Below, in pieces: positions 30,754 to 41,921 of a stretch of 64,000 bases of DNA. Location of the stretch: positions 1 through 64,000 of the forward strand of contig JAEKLF010000044.1 in assembly GCA_019509985.1 (NCBI GenBank), in the 5' to 3' direction. Under the pieces are notes generated by a model. It saw only the letters and a program-made list of their open reading frames with translations, did not search any database and was not told the DNA's origin. This DNA is from Burkholderiales bacterium (GTDB lineage Bacteria; Pseudomonadota; Gammaproteobacteria; Burkholderiales; Burkholderiaceae_C). Position 1 is the stretch's first letter, and every line of letters begins with the position of its first letter. The position numbers were made by a program, and so were the translations under genes.

Positions 30754-32091
30754 CTAGGTCTTTTCGTTGAAGGGATTCTTCGACGAGCGCAGCTCGATCT
30801 TCAGCGGCGTTCCGACCAGCTTGTAGTGGGCGCGGATGCGGCCCTCCAGGTAGCGCTTGTAGACCTCGGTGACGCCTTCCAGCGCGTTGCCGTGGATGAC
30901 GACGATGGGCGGGTTCTGGCCGCCCTGGTGGGCATAGCGCAGCTTGGGGCGCGACACGCCGGCTCGCTTGGGTTGCTGGTGCTCGACGGCCTCGGCAATC
31001 AGGCGGGTCAGCACCGGCGTCGTCATCTTGCGATAGGCCGAGGCATAGGCATCGGCCAGCGAGTTCCAGACCGCCGACAGACCCTGGCGCTTCAGCGCCG
31101 AGATGTTGTGCATGGGCGCGAACTTCAGGAAGGCCAGGCGCGTCTCGATGGAGCGCTGCAGCGTCTCGCGCTGGTAGCTGTCGACGGCGTCCCATTTGTT
31201 GACGGCCAGCACCACGGCGCGGCCGCTGTCGAGGATGTAGCCGGCGATGTGGGCGTCCTGGTCGGTCACGCCCTGCGTCGCGTCCAGCAGCAGCAGCACG
31301 ACGTGAGCGTCGGCAATGGCCTGCAAGGTCTTCACGACCGAGAATTTCTCGATGGCCTCGAAGACCTTGCCCTTGCGGCGCAGGCCGGCGGTGTCGATGA
31401 GCTTGAACTTCTGGCCGTTGCGCTCGAAGTCCACGGCGATGGCGTCGCGCGTCGTCCCCGGCATGTCGAAGGCGACGAGGCGCTCCTCGCCCAGCCAGGT
31501 GTTGATCAGTGTGCTTTTGCCGACGTTCGGGCGGCCAGCCACGGCGAGGCGGATGACGCCGTCCTGCTGAGGGCCGGCACCGAACTCCTCGCTGGTGTCC
31601 TCGAAGGGCTCCAGCACGGCATCCAGCAGGCTGCGGATGCCCTGGCCGTGCGCGGACGAGATCGGGTGCGGCTCGCCCATGCCGAGTTCGTGGAACTCGG
31701 CCAGCAGCGGCGACTCGCTCATGCCCTCGGCCTTGTTGACGGCCAGGTGCACGCGCTTGTTGACGCTGCGCAGGTAGCGGGCGATGTCGCTGTCGTGCGC
31801 CGAAAGCCCCAGGCGGATGTCGACGACGAAGATGACCGCGTCCGCTTCGGCGACGGCCTGCTTGGTCTGCTTGGCCATCTCCTTGACGATGCCGGTCGTC
31901 GAGTCGGGCTCGAAGCCGCCGGTGTCGATGCAGATGAACTCGCGGTCACCCAGACGGCCGTCGCCGTAGTGGCGGTCGCGCGTCAGCCCGGCGAAGTCGG
32001 CCACGATGGCGTCGCGGGACTTGGTCAGCCGGTTGAACAGCGTCGACTTGCCCACATTGGGGCGGCCGACGAGAGCGATGACAGGTTTCAT
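30754..32091 (-). CDS. der: GTPase Der (EngA)
   Basis: Essential GTPase for 50S subunit assembly. 445 residues with the defining tandem of G domains: [14 protein letters not shown] near residue 8 and [14 protein letters not shown] near residue 183, with DTGGF and [10 protein letters not shown] switch motifs and NKAEG and NKWDAVD specificity motifs. The C-terminal KH-like domain contains RVSRPKLRY and [14 protein letters not shown]. The start overlaps bamB by 4 nt. Confidence 0.97.
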   Translation of the reverse strand: MKPVIALVGRPNVGKSTLFNRLTKSRDAIVADFAGLTRDRHYGDGRLGDREFICIDTGGFEPDSTTGIVKEMAKQTKQAVAEADAVIFVVDIRLGLSAHDSDIARYLRSVNKRVHLAVNKAEGMSESPLLAEFHELGMGEPHPISSAHGQGIRSLLDAVLEPFEDTSEEFGAGPQQDGVIRLAVAGRPNVGKSTLINTWLGEERLVAFDMPGTTRDAIAVDFERNGQKFKLIDTAGLRRKGKVFEAIEKFSVVKTLQAIADAHVVLLLLDATQGVTDQDAHIAGYILDSGRAVVLAVNKWDAVDSYQRETLQRSIETRLAFLKFAPMHNISALKRQGLSAVWNSLADAYASAYRKMTTPVLTRLIAEAVEHQQPKRAGVSRPKLRYAHQGGQNPPIVVIHGNALEGVTEVYKRYLEGRIRAHYKLVGTPLKIELRSSKNPFNEKT

Positions 32092-33224
32092 TCGCCCTTG
32101 ATCGCGAACAGGCCGCCGCTCTTGGTCGCGACCAGGGCCGTGTCGCCCTGCAGCGCGACGGCGATGACCTGCGAGCCGTCGGTGGCCAGGCGCGAGCGCG
32201 TCTTGCCGGTGTCGCGGTCCAGCAGATGGACCTGGCCTTCGAAGTCGCCGACCAGCACCTGCTTGCCCAGCAGTACGGGCTCGGAGAGCTTGCGCAGCTG
32301 GAACTGATCACCCGACCAGGCCAGGTCGCCGTTGGCCAGCTTCCAGGCCGACAGGCGGTCCGACGCATCGCCGGCGACGACGACCTGGTCGTCCGCGCCG
32401 ATGCCATTGGTGCCGCCGACGACACGGTTCCACAGCGGGCTGCCGCGCTCGGCGTTCACACAGCCGACCGAGGACTGGAAGGCGCGCGCGCAGATGACCT
32501 CGCCCTGGCGCACGGCCGGGCCGACCAGGTCGGCCAGGCGCTCGACCTCGTTGGTGCCGCGCGGCGTGGCCACGCTGGCCTCCCAACGGAGCTGGCCTTT
32601 CAGCGGGTCGATGCCGGCCAGGCGCGGGCCTTGGCCGACGACCAGCGTGTCCTTGTAGGCCAGCAGCACGCCGGCCTTGGCCAGCGTCAGCGGCTCGCCG
32701 GGGCGCTTCAGCTCCCAGATCTTGCGGCCATCCAGCGCGTCGTAGGCCAGCACCTGGCGGTCCAGCGTCAGCGTGAAGACGCGTTCACCTGCCACCAGCG
32801 GCGCGGCGACGACGGGCGTCGGCAGGGTCTTCTTCCAGACCACGCGGCCCGCATCCAGCACGACGAGTTCGTTGTCGCGGTTGACGACGGCGGCAAAGCG
32901 GCCATCGCTGCCAATGCCGGCCAGCAACTTGCCGCCAGCGTCGCCACGCCAGATCTCGCGGCCATCAGTGGCGGCCAGCGCGCGCACGCTGCCGTCCGTG
33001 CCGGCGACGACGAAGCTGTCAGCCGGCGTCGCGATGCTGAGCGGGAAGTTGATGGAGTCGCCCTTGGCGCTCCAGAGGATGCGACCCGTGGCCGGGCCGG
33101 ACAGGGTCTCCAGCACCGCGGGCTTGTTCTTGTCGCTGCCGAACCAGGAGTTCCAGGTCGAGCTAATCGTCGAGCAACCCGACAGCGAAGCGGCCAGCAG
33201 GGAAATCAGGACGGCGCGCTTCAT
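32088..33224 (-). CDS. bamB: Outer membrane assembly lipoprotein BamB
   Basis: Eight-bladed beta-propeller lipoprotein of the Bam complex that binds BamA. 378 residues. Lipobox LSGC with the lipid-attached Cys17 after a short signal peptide. PQQ-like repeat segments recur ([57 protein letters not shown]). yfgM-bamB-der in overlapping order is widespread. Confidence 0.95.
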   Translation of the reverse strand: MKRAVLISLLAASLSGCSTISSTWNSWFGSDKNKPAVLETLSGPATGRILWSAKGDSINFPLSIATPADSFVVAGTDGSVRALAATDGREIWRGDAGGKLLAGIGSDGRFAAVVNRDNELVVLDAGRVVWKKTLPTPVVAAPLVAGERVFTLTLDRQVLAYDALDGRKIWELKRPGEPLTLAKAGVLLAYKDTLVVGQGPRLAGIDPLKGQLRWEASVATPRGTNEVERLADLVGPAVRQGEVICARAFQSSVGCVNAERGSPLWNRVVGGTNGIGADDQVVVAGDASDRLSAWKLANGDLAWSGDQFQLRKLSEPVLLGKQVLVGDFEGQVHLLDRDTGKTRSRLATDGSQVIAVALQGDTALVATKSGGLFAIKGE

Positions 33225-33889
33225 TGCGGGGCTCCGGTGGCGTCGACGGCAGTGGGCACGCCCAGCGTCGCGAGCTTGGCCTCGACGATGCGGCGGTAGT
33301 CCTGGTTCTTCTCCAGGCCCGCCAGTGCCTTCTGGTACTCGGCCTTGGCGGCCTCGCGCTTGTCCTGCAGCAGCAGTGCGTCGCCGCGGCGGTCGGCCAC
33401 CAGGGCCGCGAACTCGGGCGACTTGACGGCGTCCAGCGTTTTCGCGGCCTCGTCATAGGCCTTGGCATCGATCTGCAGGCCGGCCAGCCGGATGCGGGCG
33501 AGATCGCGGTAAGGGCCTTCCGAGCCCTGCTCGGCCACCCAGCTCAGGCTCTGCTTGGCGTCGTCGGCCTTGCCCTTCTCGAGCTGCAGCTTGGCGATCT
33601 GCAGATTGGCCTGCGCGGTGTAGCCGGTGCCGGCGAAGCGCGAACGCAGGTCGCCCGCGGCGGCGCCGGCCTTGTCCAGGTCCTGGGCGGTGAGCGCGCG
33701 GTCGAATTCGTCGTACATCGCGGCGGCCTTGGCGGCCTGGTCGCGCTGGTACATGCCCCAGCCCTGCCAGGCGGCAAAGGCCGCGAGCACGGCGGTCAGC
33801 ACCCAGGTGATGAGATTGCCCCAGCGCTTCCAGAACGCTTTGACTTGTTCGAGTTGTTCTTGTTCTTCGAGGTCGAGATGCGATGCCAT
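33221..33889 (-). CDS. Ancillary SecYEG translocon subunit (YfgM-like TPR protein)
   Basis: 222 residues: a charged cytoplasmic start (MASHLDLEEQEQLEQVKAFWKRWGN), one membrane helix (about 25-44) and a periplasmic TPR-like domain (about 60-210). This is the YfgM/DUF2133 type, which in E. coli joins PpiD at the Sec translocon and helps pass secreted proteins to periplasmic chaperones. The stop overlaps the bamB start (ATGA) and hisS is 35 bp upstream. Confidence 0.9.
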   Translation of the reverse strand: MASHLDLEEQEQLEQVKAFWKRWGNLITWVLTAVLAAFAAWQGWGMYQRDQAAKAAAMYDEFDRALTAQDLDKAGAAAGDLRSRFAGTGYTAQANLQIAKLQLEKGKADDAKQSLSWVAEQGSEGPYRDLARIRLAGLQIDAKAYDEAAKTLDAVKSPEFAALVADRRGDALLLQDKREAAKAEYQKALAGLEKNQDYRRIVEAKLATLGVPTAVDATGAPQ

Positions 33890-33924
33890 GAGAGGGAAAC
33901 AGCTGTGCGGGGCAGGGCCCGGGA

Positions 33925-35241
33925 TTATGCGGTGCGGAGTTCGGCGGCCCAGTCGGCCACCGAGGCGAGGGAGCGGCTGGCCTGTTCGGTGCCGTCGCGA
34001 AGTGATTTCAGGCCGACCTCGCCACGCGCGAGTTCGTCGCCACCGAAGACCAGCGCGAAGCGGGCGCCCGAGGCGTCGGCTTTCTTGAACTGCGACTTGA
34101 ACGAGCCGCCGCCGGCATGCATCTGCACGCTGACGCCGGCAGCGCGCAGGGCTTCCAGCACGCCGAACGCCTGGGGTAGCGCGCTCGCGTCAGGCAGGAT
34201 GGCGTAGGCGTCCGGTGCCGACGAGGGCACGGGCAGGCCCAACTCGTCGATCAGCAGCAGCAGGCGTTCGATGCCCAGGCCAAAGCCTACGGCCGGCGTC
34301 GGCTTGCCGCCGAGCTGCTCGAAGAGGCCGTCGTAGCGGCCGCCGCCACAGACCGTGCCCTGCGAGCCGAGCTGGTCGGTGACCCACTCGAAGACGGTCA
34401 GGTTGTAGTAGTCCATGCCGCGCACGAGGCGCGTGTTGACGCGGTATTCCAGGCCGGCGGCGTCGAGGATGGCGCGCACCGCGTTGAAGTGGGCCAGCGT
34501 CTCCTCGCCGAGGAAGTCCATCAGCTTGGGCGCCGCCTCGATGACGGGCTGCATCGCCGGGTTCTTGCTGTCCAGGATGCGCAGCGGGTTGCTGTGCAGA
34601 CGCTTCCTGCCGTCCTCATCCAGCTTGTCGGCATTCGCCTCGAAGTGGGCGATCAGCGCGGCGCGGTGGGCGGCACGCTCGGGTGGCTGGCCCAAGGAGT
34701 TCAGCTCCAGGCGCACGTGCTCGCCCTCGACGAGGCCCAGCTCCTTCCACAGGCGGCGTGCCATCAGGATGATCTCGGCGTCCACGTCCGGGCCGGCGAA
34801 GCCCAGCGCCTCGACGTCCAGCTGGTTGAACTGGCGGTAGCGGCCCTTCTGCGGGCGCTCGTGGCGGAACATCGGGCCCATGGTCCACAGGCGCAGCGGC
34901 CCGTTGTAGAGGGCGTTGTGCTCGACCATCGCGCGCACGATGCCGGCCGTGGCCTCGGGACGCAACGTCAGCTTGTCGCCATTCATGCTGTCGGTGAAGG
35001 AGTACATCTCCTTCTCGACGATGTCGGTCACCTCGCCGAGGCCACGCACGAACAGGGCCGTCGGCTCGACGACGGGCGTCAGCATGTACTGGTAGCCGTA
35101 GCGCTGCATGACGCCGCGCAGCGTGGTCTCGAACCAGCTCCACAGCTCGCTGCTCGGGAGCTTGTCCTTGCGGGTGACGCTGCTTGGGAGGATGTCGTTC
35201 ATCCCCTTCACGGCGGGGAGGATCTTGGGCTTTTCGCTCAT
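33925..35241 (-). CDS. hisS: Histidine--tRNA ligase
   Basis: Class II synthetase. 438 residues. Motif 2 [19 protein letters not shown], the histidine-specific [15 protein letters not shown] and motif 3 [20 protein letters not shown] are clear, with [15 protein letters not shown] earlier. The C-terminal anticodon domain has [18 protein letters not shown]. The start overlaps the ispG stop by 4 nt. Compare HisZ at 25.6 kb, its non-charging relative. Confidence 0.97.
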   Translation of the reverse strand: MSEKPKILPAVKGMNDILPSSVTRKDKLPSSELWSWFETTLRGVMQRYGYQYMLTPVVEPTALFVRGLGEVTDIVEKEMYSFTDSMNGDKLTLRPEATAGIVRAMVEHNALYNGPLRLWTMGPMFRHERPQKGRYRQFNQLDVEALGFAGPDVDAEIILMARRLWKELGLVEGEHVRLELNSLGQPPERAAHRAALIAHFEANADKLDEDGRKRLHSNPLRILDSKNPAMQPVIEAAPKLMDFLGEETLAHFNAVRAILDAAGLEYRVNTRLVRGMDYYNLTVFEWVTDQLGSQGTVCGGGRYDGLFEQLGGKPTPAVGFGLGIERLLLLIDELGLPVPSSAPDAYAILPDASALPQAFGVLEALRAAGVSVQMHAGGGSFKSQFKKADASGARFALVFGGDELARGEVGLKSLRDGTEQASRSLASVADWAAELRTA

Positions 35242-36500
35242 GCAGCAGCTGTGGCGCCGAAGCGCTTCTCGATGTAGTTCTCGACCAGCGCGTGGAACTC
35301 GTTGGCGATGTTGTCGCCGCGCAAGGTCAGCGCCTTCACGCCGTCGATGAAGACGGGCGCCGCCGGGGCCTCGCCGGTGCCGGGCAGGCTGATGCCGATG
35401 TCGGCATGCTTGCTCTCGCCCGGGCCGTTGACGATGCAGCCCATGACGGCCACCTTCATCTCCTCGACGCCCGGGTACTTGCCGCGCCAGATCGGCATCT
35501 GCAGGCGCAGGAAGTCGTCGATCTGCTTGGCCAGTTCCTGGAAGGTCGTGCTGGTCGTGCGGCCGCAGCCAGGGCAGGCGGTCACGCTGGGGTTGAAATG
35601 GCGCAGGCCGAGCGCCTGCAGGATCTCCAACGCGACGACGACTTCCTGCGTGCGCGACTCGCCCGGCTGCGGCGTCAGACTGACGCGGATGGTGTCGCCA
35701 ATGCCCTCCTGCGCCAGGATGCCCAGCGCGACGCTGGACGCCACCGTGCCCTTGGTGCCCATGCCGGCTTCGGTCAGGCCCAGGTGCAGCGCGTAGTCGC
35801 AGCGGCGGGCCAGTTCGCGGTAGACCGAGATCAGGTCCTGCACGCCGCTGACCTTGCAGCTGATGATGATGTTGTCGGGGTTCAGCCCCAGCTCGGCGGC
35901 GTAGGCGGCCGAGGTCAATGCGGACTCGACGAGGGCCTGGTACATGACCGGCTTGGCGTCCCAGGGCACCGCGCGCCTGGCGTTCTCGTCCATGAACTGC
36001 GCGAGCAGCTCCTGGTCCAGGCTGCCCCAGTTGACGCCGATGCGCACGACCTTGTCGTACTTGGCCGCGGCCTCGACCATCATCGCGAACTGGCGGTCCT
36101 TCTTGTCGCCCTTGCCGACGTTGCCGGGGTTGATGCGGTACTTGGACAGGGCCTGGGCCATCGCCGGATGCTCGGTCAGCAGGCGGTGGCCGTTGTAGTG
36201 GAAGTCGCCCACCAGCGGCACGTCGATGCCCATGCGGTCCAACTGCTCGCGGATGTAGGGCACCGCGTCCGCCGCCTCGGGCGTGTTGACGGTGATGCGC
36301 ACCATCTCCGAGCCGGCAATCGCCAGCTCCTTGACCTGGATGGCCGTGCCGATGGCGTCCACCGTGTCGGTGTTGGTCATGGACTGCACGCGCACCGGAG
36401 CGTCGCCGCCGACGGTGACGACACGGTTGCCCCAGACGACGCGGGCCTGGCGGCTGCGGCGCGGGGCGGGGAAGGCTTCGGGAATGAGGATGTCGCTCAT
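35238..36500 (-). CDS. ispG: 4-hydroxy-3-methylbut-2-en-1-yl diphosphate synthase (IspG/GcpE)
   Basis: Iron-sulfur enzyme of the MEP isoprenoid pathway converting MEcPP to HMBPP. The ATG at 36500 shares its A with the rodZ stop and gives 420 residues starting [27 protein letters not shown]-barrel motifs [12 protein letters not shown] and [15 protein letters not shown] are present, and the C-terminal [4Fe-4S] domain holds Cys in [10 protein letters not shown] and [12 protein letters not shown]. Same pathway as dxr in this window. Confidence 0.96.
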   Translation of the reverse strand: MSDILIPEAFPAPRRSRQARVVWGNRVVTVGGDAPVRVQSMTNTDTVDAIGTAIQVKELAIAGSEMVRITVNTPEAADAVPYIREQLDRMGIDVPLVGDFHYNGHRLLTEHPAMAQALSKYRINPGNVGKGDKKDRQFAMMVEAAAKYDKVVRIGVNWGSLDQELLAQFMDENARRAVPWDAKPVMYQALVESALTSAAYAAELGLNPDNIIISCKVSGVQDLISVYRELARRCDYALHLGLTEAGMGTKGTVASSVALGILAQEGIGDTIRVSLTPQPGESRTQEVVVALEILQALGLRHFNPSVTACPGCGRTTSTTFQELAKQIDDFLRLQMPIWRGKYPGVEEMKVAVMGCIVNGPGESKHADIGISLPGTGEAPAAPVFIDGVKALTLRGDNIANEFHALVENYIEKRFGATAAA

Positions 36501-37387
36501 CAGTTCAACTCCAGTCGGGCGACGTTGTCCTTGGCGCGCTCGGCCAGGTTCACGGCCGTACCACGCCATTCGACGCGGGTGCCGTGCACATTGCCAACAC
36601 GCAACTTGTAGGGCGCGGCGCCGCTGAATTCCTGCTGCTCACCCGTGCGCAGCACGCGCGACAGCAGCATCTGGCCCTTGGCATCGACGACCTCGACCCA
36701 GCTGTCGGCCGTGGCCGTGACACGCAAGGGCTGGCCGGCAGGTGCCGAGGCCGCCTTCGCTACCACCGTGGGTGGCGGCGCGACGTCGCGAACCTGCAGC
36801 GGCGCGGAGGCCACGGGCTCGGGCACCGCGACGGCCACCGACACCGATGATGCCGGCTCGGAGGCCGCCAGCGGTGCGGGGATGAATTCGACGACGGGCG
36901 CACTCGCCGCGGCGACGACACCCGACGCAGCCGGGGCCGAGGCCGCCGTGTCGCGCTCGGGCAGCCAGCCGGCGGGAATCCAGTAGACGGCCGCGGCCGC
37001 CGCCAGCAGCAGCAGCGGACCCCAGACGACCGGCCGCACCAGCAGGGCGAGCAGGCCGCCGTCGACCGGGCCACCGCGCTCACGGAAGGGCTGGTTCAGG
37101 CCTGGGCGCACGTCGAACTCGCGGCTGTCGGTGCGCGGCAGCAGGGCGAGCACGGGCGCCGGGTCGACCTTGAGCGCGCGGCACATGGCGGTGGCCAGGG
37201 CGCGGGCGAAGGTCGCGTCGGGCAGCTCGTCGTGGCGGTCGGCCTCCAGGGCTTCCAGCTTGGCCTGGGGCACCTTGAGCATGACCGCCAGCGCGGCGAT
37301 GTGCAGGCCGCGCTGCTGGCGTGCATTCCTGAGCCAGGCACCGGCGGTGGCCGCCTGGCTGGCACGTCCCTCGGAGATGGGTTCCAT
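36500..37387 (-). CDS. rodZ: RodZ-like cytoskeletal helix-turn-helix membrane protein
   Basis: 295 residues. N-terminal HTH_25 domain (about 12-80: [34 protein letters not shown]), one membrane helix (about 113-133), a Ala/Val/Pro/Ser-rich periplasmic linker, and a C-terminal beta domain (DUF4115; [19 protein letters not shown]...[17 protein letters not shown]). RodZ links MreB filaments to the inner membrane for rod shape. The position between pilW and ispG is the usual one. Confidence 0.92.
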   Translation of the reverse strand: MEPISEGRASQAATAGAWLRNARQQRGLHIAALAVMLKVPQAKLEALEADRHDELPDATFARALATAMCRALKVDPAPVLALLPRTDSREFDVRPGLNQPFRERGGPVDGGLLALLVRPVVWGPLLLLAAAAAVYWIPAGWLPERDTAASAPAASGVVAAASAPVVEFIPAPLAASEPASSVSVAVAVPEPVASAPLQVRDVAPPPTVVAKAASAPAGQPLRVTATADSWVEVVDAKGQMLLSRVLRTGEQQEFSGAAPYKLRVGNVHGTRVEWRGTAVNLAERAKDNVARLELN

Positions 37388-37403
37388 CGTCTTGTTCTTG
37401 TTC

Positions 37404-38189
37404 TCAGTCTTCGTATCGACCGGCGTCCAGCGCCTGGGTCTCCGGCGCTTGCGGGTACTTGCGGCGCATCTGCAGGGCCAGGTCGTCCATCAAGTCATGC
37501 TTGCCGAGCTTGCGCTCGATGCGCAGCTGCAGCCACAGGCTCTGCGCGTTGACCTGCTCGGGCTGGTCGTTGACGCGCTTCACGTAGAAGCGCGCACGCT
37601 CCAGTTCGTGGTTGCGGAACAGCACCTCGGACAGGTTGACGGCGACGGCCGGGCTGCCGGGGTCCAGCTCGAAGGCGCGCGACAGCGTCTTCTCGGCCAC
37701 CAGCATGCGGCCCGAGCGCGCCTCGCAGACACCCTTGGCCAGCAGCGTGCGCGCCGGCGCGCGGTAGGTGGACTGGGCCAGCGCCTGGTCGAACAGCGAA
37801 TCGGCCGTCTGCCAGCGTTGCTGCTGGCACATGAACCAGCCGTAGTTGTGCAGCGTGTCGGGGTCGTTGGGATAGACGGCCAGGGCGCGGCGGAAGGCGT
37901 CCTCGGCGAGCTGGTTGTCGCCCATGGCCGCGTAGACGAGGCCGCGCAGGTTCACCGCCTCGCGCATGTCGGGCTTGGCCTGCAACGTGAGCTTGAGCTC
38001 GTCCAGCGCCGTGTTGAACTGGCCGCGCGAGAAATAGCCCTGGGCCAGCTCCAGGCGGATGCCGGCGCGGCGGTCGGCGTCCGTCTGGTCGGAGTCGGTC
38101 TTGATCTCGCGGTCGGTGGCGGGCGCGGTGCCATTGCTGGCGCAGGCGGCGAGCAGCGTGGCGGTCAGAACGATCAGCAGTCGCTTCAT
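37404..38189 (-). CDS. pilW: Type IV pilus biogenesis/stability lipoprotein PilW (PilF)
   Basis: Outer-membrane lipoprotein needed for PilQ secretin assembly. The ATG at 38189 gives 261 residues with a lipobox LLAAC (Cys16) after an 15-residue signal. Six TPR-like repeats follow (ELAQGYFSRGQFNTALDELK; NLRGLVYAAMGDNQLAEDAFRRAL; NYGWFMCQQQRWQTADSLFDQAL and so on, each quoted in part). The order rlmN-pilW-rodZ-ispG is conserved in beta- and gammaproteobacteria. No other pil genes are present. Confidence 0.92.
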   Translation of the reverse strand: MKRLLIVLTATLLAACASNGTAPATDREIKTDSDQTDADRRAGIRLELAQGYFSRGQFNTALDELKLTLQAKPDMREAVNLRGLVYAAMGDNQLAEDAFRRALAVYPNDPDTLHNYGWFMCQQQRWQTADSLFDQALAQSTYRAPARTLLAKGVCEARSGRMLVAEKTLSRAFELDPGSPAVAVNLSEVLFRNHELERARFYVKRVNDQPEQVNAQSLWLQLRIERKLGKHDLMDDLALQMRRKYPQAPETQALDAGRYED

Positions 38190-38218
38190 CAAATCCTCGA
38201 GGTTAGGCACCCAGCGTG

Positions 38219-39331
38219 TCACGGGGTGGATTTGGCCACCGTGACGGGTGCCCTGACCATGCGGATATGCGCGCGGGTGCGGTCCTGCACCTCGCCGGCC
38301 AACTGGCCACAGGCGGCGTCGATGTCGTCGCCGCGCGTCTTGCGCACCGTCGTGACGATGCCGGCCTGGATCAGCACCTCGGCAAAGGCCTGCACGCGTG
38401 CATTCGTGCTGCGCGTGAGGCCCGACGCCGGGAAGGGATTGAACGGGATCAGGTTGATCTTGCACGACACCCGGCCCTTGAGCAGCTTGACCAGCGCTTG
38501 GGCCAGCTCCGGCGTGTCGTTCACCTCCTGCAGCATGCAGTACTCGAAGGTGATGAAGTCGCGCGGCGCCTTCTCGAGGTAGCGGTTGCAGGCATCCAGC
38601 AGCTCGGCGATGGGGTATTTCTTGTTCAGCGGCACGAGCTGGTCGCGCAGCGGGTCAGTCGGCGCGTGCAGGCTGACGGCGAGCGCCACCGGGCAGTCCT
38701 CGCGCAGGCGGTCGATCATGGGCACGACACCCGAGGTCGACACCGTCACGCGGCGACGGCTCAGGCCGTAGGCGTGGTCGTCCAGCATGGTCTTGAGCGA
38801 CGGCACGAGCTGGTCGTAGTTCTGCAGCGGCTCGCCCATGCCCATCATCACGACGTTCGAGATCACCCGTTCGTCAGTGTTCAGGCGCTTGCGCAGGTTG
38901 TGCTCGGCAAACCAGAGCTGGGCCGTGATCTCGGCCGTCGTCAGGTTGCGGCTGAAGCCCTGGTGGCCCGTGGAGCAGAAGCGGCAGCCGACGGCGCAAC
39001 CGGCCTGGCTGGAGATGCACAGCGTGCCGCGGTCGTCCTCGGGGATGAAGACCGCTTCGACGGCGTTGCCGGCGCCGACGTCGAAAAGCCATTTGATGGT
39101 GCCGTCCGTCGACACATGCTCGGAAATCACCGACAGCGCGGCGATGTGAGCGCGGCCCTTGAGCTTCTCGCGCAGGGACTTGGCCAGGTCGGACATCTGC
39201 TCGAAGTCCGACGCGCCCTTTTGGTGGATCCAGCGGAACAGCTGGGTCGCACGGAATTTCTTTTCGCCCAGTTGCTCGCAGTAGGCGGCCAGGCCTTGCA
39301 GATCGAATCCGAGCAGGTTGACCGCATCCAT
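38219..39331 (-). CDS. rlmN: Dual-specificity 23S rRNA A2503 / tRNA A37 C2-methyltransferase
   Basis: Radical SAM enzyme. The ATG at 39331 gives 370 residues starting [17 protein letters not shown]. The [4Fe-4S] motif CAVGCRFC is at residues 112-119 (C112, C116, C119). A methyl-carrying Cys is expected near the C-terminus, where [12 protein letters not shown] is seen. [12 protein letters not shown] and [12 protein letters not shown] are the SAM-binding strands. A 40-bp gap separates it from ndk upstream and 29 bp from pilW. Confidence 0.97.
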   Translation of the reverse strand: MDAVNLLGFDLQGLAAYCEQLGEKKFRATQLFRWIHQKGASDFEQMSDLAKSLREKLKGRAHIAALSVISEHVSTDGTIKWLFDVGAGNAVEAVFIPEDDRGTLCISSQAGCAVGCRFCSTGHQGFSRNLTTAEITAQLWFAEHNLRKRLNTDERVISNVVMMGMGEPLQNYDQLVPSLKTMLDDHAYGLSRRRVTVSTSGVVPMIDRLREDCPVALAVSLHAPTDPLRDQLVPLNKKYPIAELLDACNRYLEKAPRDFITFEYCMLQEVNDTPELAQALVKLLKGRVSCKINLIPFNPFPASGLTRSTNARVQAFAEVLIQAGIVTTVRKTRGDDIDAACGQLAGEVQDRTRAHIRMVRAPVTVAKSTP

Positions 39332-39371
39332 CGCGAGCTCCCGGGCCGGGGTCACCGACCCCGTTGGGGGT

Positions 39372-39800
39372 TTACTTGGCAGCGTAGACGTTCATGCCCG
39401 GGAAGAAGAACGCCACTTCGACGGCGGCCGTTTCGGCGGCGTCGGAGCCGTGCACGGCATTGGCGTCGATGCTGTCGGCGAAGTCGGCACGGATGGTGCC
39501 CTTCTCGGCCTTCTTCGGGTCGGTCGCGCCCATTAGGTCACGGTTCTTCAGGATGGCGCCTTCGCCTTGCAGGGCCTGGATCATCACCGGGCCGGAGATC
39601 ATGAAGCTCACCAGGTCGTTGAAGAAGGGGCGCGCCTTGTGCACGGCGTAGAACTGCTCAGCCTCGCCACGCGACAGGTGGACCATCTTGGCGGCCACGA
39701 TCTTCAGGCCGGCGCCTTCGAAACGGGCGTAGATCTGGCCGATGACGTTCTTCGCCACGGCATCGGGCTTGATGATGGACAGGGTGGTTTCGATCGCCAT
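39372..39800 (-). CDS. ndk: Nucleoside diphosphate kinase
   Basis: Balances NTP pools by phosphate transfer through a histidine. The ATG at 39800 gives 142 residues, the usual length; an in-frame extension upstream is not conserved. The active-site H117 lies in [22 protein letters not shown] and [16 protein letters not shown] are family hallmarks. A GGAG ribosome site precedes the ATG. Confidence 0.98.
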   Translation of the reverse strand: MAIETTLSIIKPDAVAKNVIGQIYARFEGAGLKIVAAKMVHLSRGEAEQFYAVHKARPFFNDLVSFMISGPVMIQALQGEGAILKNRDLMGATDPKKAEKGTIRADFADSIDANAVHGSDAAETAAVEVAFFFPGMNVYAAK

Positions 39801-39838
39801 GGGGTTCTCCTGAAGGGGCGTATTGGACAAAGCCTGTG

Positions 39839-39878
39839 ATTGTAGCGGGCAGGGATGACCCTAGTTGTGGGTCATCCC
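39839..39878 (-). promoter_or_regulatory. Hairpin after rluB and -10 box for ndk
   Basis: A perfect 10-bp stem GGGATGACCC/GGGTCATCCC (39852-39878) lies just past the rluB-type gene; without a U-run it is at best a weak terminator. On the same (minus) strand TACAAT at 39844-39839 is a good -10 for ndk, giving a leader of about 32 nt. The -35 would lie inside the hairpin and is poor. Confidence 0.4.
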
Positions 39879-39887
39879 GCCAGGGCG

Positions 39888-41921
39888 TCAGCGGTGCCGG
39901 CCGCCAAAGCCGCCACCCGAACGACCGCCGCCACCGCCGCCGCCCTTGCCGCCGCGGCCACCACCGCCGCCGCCGCGGCGCAGGAAGGCATCGCCGCCGA
40001 TGTAGCCCACCGAGGTCTGCAGCGGATCAGGCTCGCGCGGGCCGCCGCCCTTGTTGCCACCGCCCTTGGGGCGATCGTCCTGCTGGCTGCCACCGGCGCC
40101 GAAGCCCTGGGGAAGGCCGCGCTTGCCACTGGTGGCATGACGGCGGTCAAAGGTCTGCTCCAGCGGATTGACGTGGTGAGGGATGAAGCCGTCATCCTCC
40201 TCGTCGTTGTCGCGGCGCACGGCACGCTCCTCGCGCGGCGGGCGGGCCTGCTGAGGCTGCTGGGCCTCAGGGGGGCGGCTGGGGCGCGGGCCGACACCGC
40301 TGTGGCGGTCGTCGGGGCGGCGCTTGTTGCGGTCGTTCTTGTTGGCCTGCTGCTGTTGCGGCTGGCCTTTGCCCGGCCCCTGGTTCTGGCCCTGCTGGCC
40401 TTGACCCTGGTTGGACGTGTGGCCGGCCAGGCGGCGGATGACGCGCACATCGTCGTCACCCAGTTCGACCCAGACGCCACGCTTCAAGCCACGCGGCAGC
40501 ACGACGGTGCCGTAGCGGATGCGGATCAGGCGGCTGACCACCATGCCGACGGCCTCGAAGAGCTTGCGCACTTCGCGGTTGCGGCCTTCGGTGATGACGA
40601 CGCGGTACCAGCGGTTGGCACCCTCGCCGCCGCCGTCCTCGATGCTCTTGAACGACGCGACCTGGCCTTCCACGTTGACGCCTTCGAGCAGCTTGGTGCG
40701 CTGCTCGTCGCTCAGCGCGCCCAGCACGCGGGCCGCGTACTCGCGCTCCACGCCGAAGCGCGGGTGCATCAGCTGGTTGGCCAGTTCGCCGGAGTTCGTG
40801 AACAGCAGCAGGCCTTCGGTGTTGATGTCCAGACGGCCGACGGATTGCCACTTCTGGCCCTGCACGCGCGGCAGCGTGCGGAACACGGTCGGGCGACCCT
40901 CGGGGTCGTTGAAGGTCGACACCTCGCCGGTGGGCTTGTGATAGGCCAGGATGCGCGGATTCGGCGGCGAGATGCGCACGCGCACCTCCTTGCCATTGAC
41001 GCGCACACGGTCGCCAAACGAGATGCGCTGGCCGACGTGGGCAACCTCGCCGTTCACCTCGATCTTGCCGTCAGCGATCCAGTCCTCGATGTCGCGGCGC
41101 GAACCGATGCCAGCCTGGGCCAGCACCTTCTGCAGCTTGGGCGCGTCGACGTCAGCCGCCAGCACGCGCTTGGTCTCGCCCTCGGCCTCCTCGGCTTCAT
41201 CCTCGGCCGCTTCGGCCGCCGGCGCGGCGGCGAGCACGGGAGGCTCGCCGTCCGGCGCTTCGGATTCGGCGTCCAGACTGCCCGACAGCACATCGGCGAA
41301 GCGCGCCCCCGCGGCTTCGACGAGCTCCGGCGCCAGCCCGGGGCCGGCCGGTTCGCTCGCACCACCTGCGCCCTGCACAGCCGCCTCGCGCTCGGCGCGT
41401 TCCTTGCGGTTGCGACGGCGGTTGCGGCTGCGGCTGCCCCGCTCGTCACCGTCGCCGCCTTCACCCTCGTCGCCCCCGTCCTCGTCGCCGTCGCCACCAT
41501 CGCCCGCCGCGACTGCCGGTGCCGGCGCGTCCTCGGCCAGCGTGAAGATCGGCACCTGCACCGGAACCGGCGCAGGCGCGGGAGCCGGCACGAGCGCCTC
41601 GGCGGCAACGGGAGCCGGTGCGGCCTCCTCGCTGGCGGCCGTCTTGCGCGGCGCGCGCTTGCGAGCCGGTGCGGGCGTGTCCTCATCCAGCGCGGCCGCT
41701 GCCGCCGGGGCCGTCGGGCGCTCCCCTGCCACGGCCTCAGCCGGCGCCTCGGCCTTGCGGCGGGTGCGCTTCACGGGCGCCGCCACGTCGGCGGCTGCGG
41801 GCTCCGGTGCGGTCTCGGCCACGGCCTTGGCCGTCGTGCGGCGTCGCTTGGGCGCGGCGGGCGCCTCGGCATCGTCAGCAGTGGGAGGCAGGGGCTTGTC
41901 TTGGTCGGCAGCGTCGTTCAT
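39888..41921 (-). CDS. rluB: Ribosomal large subunit pseudouridine synthase (RluB type) with long disordered ends
   Basis: Isomerises a uridine in 23S rRNA helix 80-90. 677 residues, more than twice the catalytic unit. Residues ~265-500 hold the S4 RNA-binding domain ([20 protein letters not shown]) and the synthase domain with catalytic Asp in [30 protein letters not shown] follows. The first ~260 residues are Ala/Pro/Glu/Arg-rich and lack order; the last ~170 are Gln/Asn/Gly-rich and end in a run of glycines with Arg and Lys, like an RGG RNA-binding tail. The start overlaps the scpB stop by 4 nt, the usual scpB-rluB link. Confidence 0.92.
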   Translation of the reverse strand: MNDAADQDKPLPPTADDAEAPAAPKRRRTTAKAVAETAPEPAAADVAAPVKRTRRKAEAPAEAVAGERPTAPAAAAALDEDTPAPARKRAPRKTAASEEAAPAPVAAEALVPAPAPAPVPVQVPIFTLAEDAPAPAVAAGDGGDGDEDGGDEGEGGDGDERGSRSRNRRRNRKERAEREAAVQGAGGASEPAGPGLAPELVEAAGARFADVLSGSLDAESEAPDGEPPVLAAAPAAEAAEDEAEEAEGETKRVLAADVDAPKLQKVLAQAGIGSRRDIEDWIADGKIEVNGEVAHVGQRISFGDRVRVNGKEVRVRISPPNPRILAYHKPTGEVSTFNDPEGRPTVFRTLPRVQGQKWQSVGRLDINTEGLLLFTNSGELANQLMHPRFGVEREYAARVLGALSDEQRTKLLEGVNVEGQVASFKSIEDGGGEGANRWYRVVITEGRNREVRKLFEAVGMVVSRLIRIRYGTVVLPRGLKRGVWVELGDDDVRVIRRLAGHTSNQGQGQQGQNQGPGKGQPQQQQANKNDRNKRRPDDRHSGVGPRPSRPPEAQQPQQARPPREERAVRRDNDEEDDGFIPHHVNPLEQTFDRRHATSGKRGLPQGFGAGGSQQDDRPKGGGNKGGGPREPDPLQTSVGYIGGDAFLRRGGGGGGRGGKGGGGGGGRSGGGFGGRHR

